From NCBI RefSeq assembly GCF_018361265.1, contig NZ_JAFLNH010000003.1, positions 384,501 to 448,500 of the forward strand: a stretch of 64,000 bases of DNA, given 5' to 3'. Position 1 is the first letter of the stretch. Every line of letters starts with the position of its first letter. The position numbers and the translations under genes were made by a program. Below the pieces are notes generated by a model. It was not told where the DNA came from and searched no databases. It worked only from the letters and a program-made list of their open reading frames with translations. This DNA is from Mycobacterium sp. SM1. Lineage in GTDB: Bacteria; Actinomycetota; Actinomycetes; Mycobacteriales; Mycobacteriaceae. This document shows, in pieces, positions 59,350 through 64,000 of this stretch.

Positions 59350-60740
59350 TGAACCGGCTGTTTGTCGACGCCGCTCCGGGGCTGCGCACCCGCGAGCGTG
59401 TCATCGTGCACGTCGACTCGCCCGCAGCGCGGGGGATCGGTGCCGTGGCCCTGCTGGGAGCGGCGTGCTGGCTGGTCGCCGTGGTTACCCATGAGCACGC
59501 GCGCTGGCAGCCGGCCGGCCGGCTGGAATGGTCCCTGACGGCTTTAGCGGCGGCGGCATTGTTCGCCCGCGGTATCTTTTTGCACCGACCGGTCACGGCG
59601 ACGCACGCGGTCGTCGCCGCCGGCTTGGTGGTCGCCGGGCTGGGCGCGCATGCGCTGTCCCTTGATCTTCCCGGTGATGTGCTGGTCGCCGGGTCGGGGC
59701 TGGCGCTGATGTGGCCCACGTCGGCACGCCCGCAGCCCGGCGACCTGGCTCGGGTGTGGGCGCTGGTCAACGCCACCAGCGGGGACCCGCTGGCGCCGTT
59801 TGCCATGCAGGCCCGCAAGTGCTATCACTTCAGCGCTGACGGCGCCGCGGCGCTGGCGTATCGAACGCGCCTCGGGTATGCGGTGGTCAGCGGCGATCCG
59901 ATCGGCGACGAAACGCAGTTCCCGCAGTTGGTCGCCGATTTCGCCGCCAGGTGTCATGCCCGCGGCTGGCGGATTGTGGTGCTGGCCTGCAGCGAGCGGC
60001 GGCTGGGGTTGTGGAGCGACCCGACGGTCATCGGCCGGCCGCTGCGCCAGATACCGATCGGGCGGGACGTCGTCATCGACGTGTCTGGCTTCGAGATGAG
60101 CGGGCGTAAGTTTCGCAACCTGCGCCAGGCGGTACAGCGCACCCATAACTTCGGTATCACCACCGAGATCGTGGCTGAGCAGGGGCTTGACGATCGGCGA
60201 CGGGCGGAGCTGACCGCCGTGGTCCGGGCGTCCGTCAGCGGGGCGCACTTCCAACGCGGATTTTGCATGAACCTCGACGGGGCGCTTGAGGGCCGATACC
60301 CGGGAATCCTGCTGATCCTCGCCAGGGATGCATCCGGACGGGTCCAGGGCTTCCAGCGCTACGCGACCGCCGGTGGCGGCAGCGACATCACCCTCGACGC
60401 CCCCTGGCGGCGCCGTGGAGCCCCCAACGGCATCGATGAGCGGCTGAGCATCGACATGGTGACAGCGGCCAGAAACGCCGGTGCGCGGCGGGTATCCTTG
60501 GCGTTCGCGGCATTCCCGGAGCTCTTCGACGCCAGGCGGCGTGGCTGTGTGCGCGGCCTTTTTTACGTGCTGATCCGTCTTCTTGACCCGCTGATCGCGC
60601 TGGAGTCGCTGTGGCGGTATCTGCGTAAGTTCCACTCACTGGGTGAGCGGCGCTACGCGCTGGTGTCACTGACCCAGCTGGTCCCGCTGATTTGCGTGCT
60701 GTTATCGCTGGAGTTCATGCCGCGCTGGCGCCGGCTCTGA
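59337..60740 (+). CDS. DUF2156 / lysyltransferase-like membrane protein (Rv1619-like)
   Basis: A 467-aa protein: N-terminal membrane part with about four helices (31-50, 65-80, 87-110 and 115-125), then a GNAT-fold DUF2156 domain (about 135-420) related to the catalytic part of MprF/LysX aminoacyl-phosphatidylglycerol synthases. Motifs include FAMQARKCYHFS, GDPIGDETQFPQLV, FEMSGRKFRNLRQAV and RRVSLAFAAFPELF. A final hydrophobic stretch precedes the C-terminus. Three GTG starts lie within 12 nt. No lysyl-tRNA synthetase domain is attached. Lipid aminoacylation is the family role; the actual substrate is unknown. Confidence 0.85.
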   Translation: MGVGVNRLFVDAAPGLRTRERVIVHVDSPAARGIGAVALLGAACWLVAVVTHEHARWQPAGRLEWSLTALAAAALFARGIFLHRPVTATHAVVAAGLVVAGLGAHALSLDLPGDVLVAGSGLALMWPTSARPQPGDLARVWALVNATSGDPLAPFAMQARKCYHFSADGAAALAYRTRLGYAVVSGDPIGDETQFPQLVADFAARCHARGWRIVVLACSERRLGLWSDPTVIGRPLRQIPIGRDVVIDVSGFEMSGRKFRNLRQAVQRTHNFGITTEIVAEQGLDDRRRAELTAVVRASVSGAHFQRGFCMNLDGALEGRYPGILLILARDASGRVQGFQRYATAGGGSDITLDAPWRRRGAPNGIDERLSIDMVTAARNAGARRVSLAFAAFPELFDARRRGCVRGLFYVLIRLLDPLIALESLWRYLRKFHSLGERRYALVSLTQLVPLICVLLSLEFMPRWRRL

Positions 60741-60754
60741 TGCCCGCAGACCGA

Positions 60755-61363
60755 TTACCGTGACGGCGCGGGTGCCGGTGTGATGCTGAATTTCTCTTGG
60801 ATGTGCTCTCGGAACCGATCCACGCACCGTTGCTGTTTAACGGGGTCCGAGCCGGCCTTCTGCAGGCAGGTGAGGTAGTCGCCGCCGCCGGCTTCGCGCC
60901 ACAGGCCCATCCAGATCGCGACGAAGATCAAGCCGACGACAATCGCGAGGACGCCCAGCACGACCCCCGCGACCGCCACCCCACCGTTGGTGGCTTCACC
61001 TCGCGTGACCCGTCTGCGCGCGACGAGCCCGATGACCGCGGCGGTGGCGCCCACGAGCACACCGCCGAGCACCGACCACACCAGCATCAGCGCGACGATC
61101 GCGATGACCAGCGATGCGATGCCCAGCCCATTTTTCGGGGTGGCCGGGGGCGGGGAATAGCCGGGATACGGTTGCCACGGGGGCGGCGGATAGCCCCCGG
61201 GATAGGGGACCTGCGCATTCGGGTAGGCCGGCGGCGGGTACCCGCCGCCGGCCGGCCAGTGCGCCGGTGGCGGCGGGGTTTCCGGTGGCCTTGTGGGGGT
61301 TTCGGGCTTATCCGCCGATCCGTCGGAGGGTTTATCTGCGGAGCTGCCCGCGGATTCTGTCAT
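60755..61363 (-). CDS. DUF4190 proline-rich membrane protein
   Basis: A 202-aa protein: a polar N-terminus, then a Pro/Tyr/Gly-rich stretch (about 30-75, PPPP and YPGGYPPP repeats), the DUF4190 pair of helices (about 82-108 and 125-150) and a polar C-terminal domain with two Cys (YLTCLQKAG, RCVDRF). ATG at 61363 is preferred over one five codons upstream. It overlaps the cydC stop by 32 bp on the same strand. Function unknown. Confidence 0.82.
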   Translation of the reverse strand: MTESAGSSADKPSDGSADKPETPTRPPETPPPPAHWPAGGGYPPPAYPNAQVPYPGGYPPPPWQPYPGYSPPPATPKNGLGIASLVIAIVALMLVWSVLGGVLVGATAAVIGLVARRRVTRGEATNGGVAVAGVVLGVLAIVVGLIFVAIWMGLWREAGGGDYLTCLQKAGSDPVKQQRCVDRFREHIQEKFSITPAPAPSR

Positions 61364-63062
61364 GGCTTGCGCTCCCATCGGTGCCGGCGGATCGAAGGTC
61401 AGCGTACCCGGGTGGACCGACTCGTAGTTGCTGACATCGGATGTCGGGAGGCAAATGATGAGTGGCCACCACGACCGTTCGCTCCGGGGCCATCAGTCCG
61501 CCGGTCGGATCCAGCAGGCCGCGCAGCACAACGTGCGCGTCGGCCGCGTCCAGATGCTCGGCCGGCTCGTCGAGCAACACGATCTGGGCCGTGGAGATCA
61601 CCGCCCGCGCCAACAGCAGGCGGCGGCGCTGACCGGCCGATAGGGCCTGCGCCCCACCGGTCAACATGGTATCGAGCCCTTCGGGCAGGTCGTCCAACCA
61701 CCGGCCGAGGCCGACGCGTCGCAACGCCGCCGTCAGCTCCTCGTCGCGACGGTCTCCGCGAGCAACCAACAGGTTGTCCCGCACGGTGGTGGCGAAGATA
61801 TGCGCATCCTCAGCGAAAAAGGTTATAGCGCTGCGTAATTCGCTTTCACAGAGCAGACTCAAGGGGATGCCGCCCAGCGACACCTGACCGTGTTGCGGCG
61901 CCAGCAGGCCAGCGAGTGTCATCAGCAGCGTTGTCTTGCCCGAGCCGCTGGCTCCGGTGACCGCCAGCCTGGCGCCCGGCTCCAGGTCGATGCGCACCCG
62001 GTTTGCCGGATGCCGGGTGCATACCTCGGCGCGCAGCCAGCGGGCGGGGCGCGGCGGTGCCGGTGCTGCGATAGTGGTCGCCTTAGCCGCCGGCACCGGG
62101 TCCTTCGGCGCGGGGCCGGTGAGGTCGAGCAATCGGCGCGCCGCGATCCGTGAGCGGGCCAGCTGCACGGCAGCGGCCGGCAACGGCACCGTCGCCTCGA
62201 ACGCGGATAGCGGCAGCAGCATCAGCACCGCCAGGGTGGTGGGTGCCACCGCGGAGGCCAGTCCGATTCCGGCCACGACCGCACCGAGGACGCTGACACC
62301 GATCGCCGCGGTGGGCATCGCCTCGGCGATGGCCGCCGGTCGCGCGGCGGTGTCGACCGCAACACCCCAGTCATCATGGCGGCGGCGCGACTCGGCGAGG
62401 ATCGCCGGCAGGGTGCCGGCGACACGCAGTTCGGGCGCATGCTCCAGCGCGATCATCGCGGCCACGTCCCGTGCGGAATGATGCTCGCGGGCAACCGCTT
62501 CCTGGGCTGTGGCGGCCCGGGCGGCCACCCAGGGCGCTACCACTCCGGCGGTGAGCAGGCAGAGCGCTACCACTCCCGCCGCCGGCGGGGAGATCGCGGC
62601 GATAACCGCGGTCGCCGCCAGGGCCAGCACGGCGGCCACGCCGATCGGGAGCAGGGCGCGCACCAGCACGTTGGCCAGCTCGTCGACATCGGTTCCCACC
62701 CGCGCGAGCAGCTCGCCGCTGTGCAGCCGGACCGCGGCGTCCGCGGGTCCGTGGGCGAGCCGGCGATAGACCTGGGCGCGGGCGGCGCCGGCCCCGCGCA
62801 GCGCGGTATCGTGGGCGGCCAGTCGCTCACAGTAGTGCAGCACACCCCGGGAAATCGCCAGCGCCCGCACCGTGACGACCGCGATCGTCAGGTCCAGCAC
62901 CGGGGGCATCTGCCAGGCGCGGGTGATCAGCCAGGCCGACACCCCGGCGAGCGCCAGCGCGCTGGCCAGCGACGCCGCCCCCAGCGCCAGGGCGAGCAGC
63001 AAGCGGGGCAAGCGGGGGCGCAGCAGGCGCACCGCCACCGGCAGCGGATCAGACCGGCGCAT
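61332..63062 (-). CDS. cydC: ABC exporter subunit CydC (cytochrome bd assembly)
   Basis: Half of the CydDC cysteine/glutathione (and heme-linked) exporter needed for cytochrome bd oxidase. The 576-aa length equals M. tuberculosis CydC. Six membrane helices (about 10-300) precede an ATPase with Walker A GASGSGKTT, signature LSAGQRRRLLLARA and Walker B IVLLDEPAEHLD. The start overlaps the end of cydD by 14 bp. The C-terminal 80 or so residues after the H-loop are polar. Confidence 0.95.
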   Translation of the reverse strand: MRRSDPLPVAVRLLRPRLPRLLLALALGAASLASALALAGVSAWLITRAWQMPPVLDLTIAVVTVRALAISRGVLHYCERLAAHDTALRGAGAARAQVYRRLAHGPADAAVRLHSGELLARVGTDVDELANVLVRALLPIGVAAVLALAATAVIAAISPPAAGVVALCLLTAGVVAPWVAARAATAQEAVAREHHSARDVAAMIALEHAPELRVAGTLPAILAESRRRHDDWGVAVDTAARPAAIAEAMPTAAIGVSVLGAVVAGIGLASAVAPTTLAVLMLLPLSAFEATVPLPAAAVQLARSRIAARRLLDLTGPAPKDPVPAAKATTIAAPAPPRPARWLRAEVCTRHPANRVRIDLEPGARLAVTGASGSGKTTLLMTLAGLLAPQHGQVSLGGIPLSLLCESELRSAITFFAEDAHIFATTVRDNLLVARGDRRDEELTAALRRVGLGRWLDDLPEGLDTMLTGGAQALSAGQRRRLLLARAVISTAQIVLLDEPAEHLDAADAHVVLRGLLDPTGGLMAPERTVVVATHHLPPDIRCQQLRVGPPGYADLRSAGTDGSASHDRIRGQLRR

Positions 63063-64000
63063 GACGCACTTCGCCCCCGGCCACCTCGATGACCTGGTCA
63101 CCGGCCGCCAGGACGCGAGCACGATGACCGACGACCACCACGGTTGCGCCGGCTCGCGCCCGCGCCGCGATGGCCCGCAGCACCCGGTCCTCGGCGTCGG
63201 CGTCCAGGTGGGCGGTCGGCTCGTCGAGCAGCAGCACCGGGGCGGGTGATCCGAGCGCGCGGGCGAGGCCGAGCCGTTGCCGCTGGCCCAACGACAGTCC
63301 GGCGCCCCCGCGCCCGAGAACGGTGTGCAGCCCCTCGGGCAGTTCCTTCAGCACAGAGTCAAATCCCGATGCCGCACAGGCAGCGTCGATATCTTGCAGG
63401 CCGCCGAACAATGTCAGATTGTCGGTGATGGAGCCCGGGATCAGCACCGGGCGCTGTGGCAGCCAGGACAGCTGCCGCCACCAGGCGGCCGGGTCAAGGT
63501 CGGCGATGTCGACCCCGGCCACGCTGATGCGCCCCGACGTTGGTGGCGTCAGCCCCGCGATCGCCTGCAGGGTCGTGCTTTTCCCCGCGCCGTTCGGCCC
63601 GGTCAGCACGGTCACCTCGCCGGGGCGGATCTCCGCGGTAAGGTCACGCGGCGCGGGCCCGTCACGACCCGCGACGGTCAGCCGCTCGATGTGGATCACC
63701 GCGCCTTGCGCGGACACCGGGCGCCGGCCCCGCGGCGCGGTGGCCGGGGTTTCGATGAGCGCGAAGGCTTTGTCGGCTGCGGCTCTGCCATCCTCGGCGG
63801 CGTGAAATTCCACGCCGATACGCCGCAACGGCCAGTACACGTCCGGTGCCAGCAACAACACCGTCAGCCCGGTCGGCAGACTCATCCCGCCGAACACCAA
63901 CCGCAGGCCGATGCTCACCGCGATCAGGGCTACGCCCAAGGTGGCGAGCAGCTCGAGCACCAGCGCGGACAGAAACGCCATGCGCAACGTCGCCATCGCC
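63049..64000 (-). CDS. cydD: ABC exporter subunit CydD, C-terminal part (5' end outside window)
   Basis: Only the last ~317 residues lie inside the window. They contain the final membrane helices and a complete ATPase domain: Walker A GPNGAGKSTT, Q-loop in WLPQRPVLI, signature LSLGQRQRLGLARA, Walker B VLLLDEPTAHLD and the H-loop GHRARVL. It works as a heterodimer with CydC. The ATG at 63996 is internal; translation continues past the window edge. In M. tuberculosis cydB and cydA lie further upstream on this strand. Confidence 0.94.
   Translation of the reverse strand, partial: AMATLRMAFLSALVLELLATLGVALIAVSIGLRLVFGGMSLPTGLTVLLLAPDVYWPLRRIGVEFHAAEDGRAAADKAFALIETPATAPRGRRPVSAQGAVIHIERLTVAGRDGPAPRDLTAEIRPGEVTVLTGPNGAGKSTTLQAIAGLTPPTSGRISVAGVDIADLDPAAWWRQLSWLPQRPVLIPGSITDNLTLFGGLQDIDAACAASGFDSVLKELPEGLHTVLGRGGAGLSLGQRQRLGLARALGSPAPVLLLDEPTAHLDADAEDRVLRAIAARARAGATVVVVGHRARVLAAGDQVIEVAGGEVRHAPV

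Overview
The window is chromosomal DNA from a high-GC actinobacterium, almost certainly a slow-growing Mycobacterium (M. avium complex or a close relative). Gene order follows the M. tuberculosis Rv1535-Rv1621c segment nearly gene for gene, and lengths match exactly for several proteins (IlvA 429 aa, BioD 226, HisI 115, CydC 576, TreX 721). Hallmarks are an MmpS/MmpL pair, a DnaE1 with an intact PHP domain, a non-catalytic RipD and two Ddn-like F420-type proteins. No tRNA, rRNA, CRISPR array or insertion sequence was seen. Species assignment and ortholog names rest on recall of the M. tuberculosis order, not on a search.

Layout. 1-901: end of a DUF2231/Rieske gene and a hemerythrin-like gene. 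1000-1917: a promoter, an M-box Mg2+ riboswitch, a 28-codon upstream ORF, a small gene (Rv1535-like) and a long-stem terminator. 2154-5960: an ACT-domain gene, a translational T-box leader and ileS. 5968-6990: an AbiEi/DUF559-type nuclease gene bracketed by two copies of a 63-nt imperfect palindrome; a third copy lies at 29016 beside bioB. 7002-12238: dinX, ansA, lspA, a pseudouridine synthase, a methyltransferase and glbN. 12496-19115: dnaE1, an amidohydrolase, a Ddn-like protein and ilvA. 19258-25226 (minus strand): treX without treY/treZ, an OafA/SGNH acyltransferase, ripD and a membrane protein. 25311-31210: bioA-bioF-bioD plus a 2H phosphoesterase, then bioB and two small genes. 31242-36927: a lipase, then nrtR divergent from nadABC across a clear palindromic operator. 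37003-43942: a Ddn-like gene and hisD-hisC-hisB-hisH-hisA-impA-hisF-hisI, mostly with 4-bp overlaps.

43943-48737 is an accessory stretch between the his and trp clusters: a membrane-protein remnant, mmpS-mmpL, an AT-rich small membrane protein and a possible decayed gene. In M. tuberculosis this place holds chaA. 48738-56600: bcpB, then trpE, a Trp-associated membrane protein, trpC-trpB-trpA, lgt and a DUF2752 protein. 56836-64000: pykA, tesB1, a DUF2156 lysyltransferase-like protein, a DUF4190 protein and the cydD-cydC exporter genes, with cydD running off the end.

Most genes are core metabolism: biotin, NAD, His, Trp and Ile/Thr biosynthesis, replication, lipoprotein maturation and cytochrome bd assembly. 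The less ordinary signals are the palindrome-bracketed nuclease cassette, the upstream ORF behind the M-box, the operator that contains the -10 of a leaderless nrtR mRNA, and short tandem repeats at the start of trpE and in the tail of dinX.
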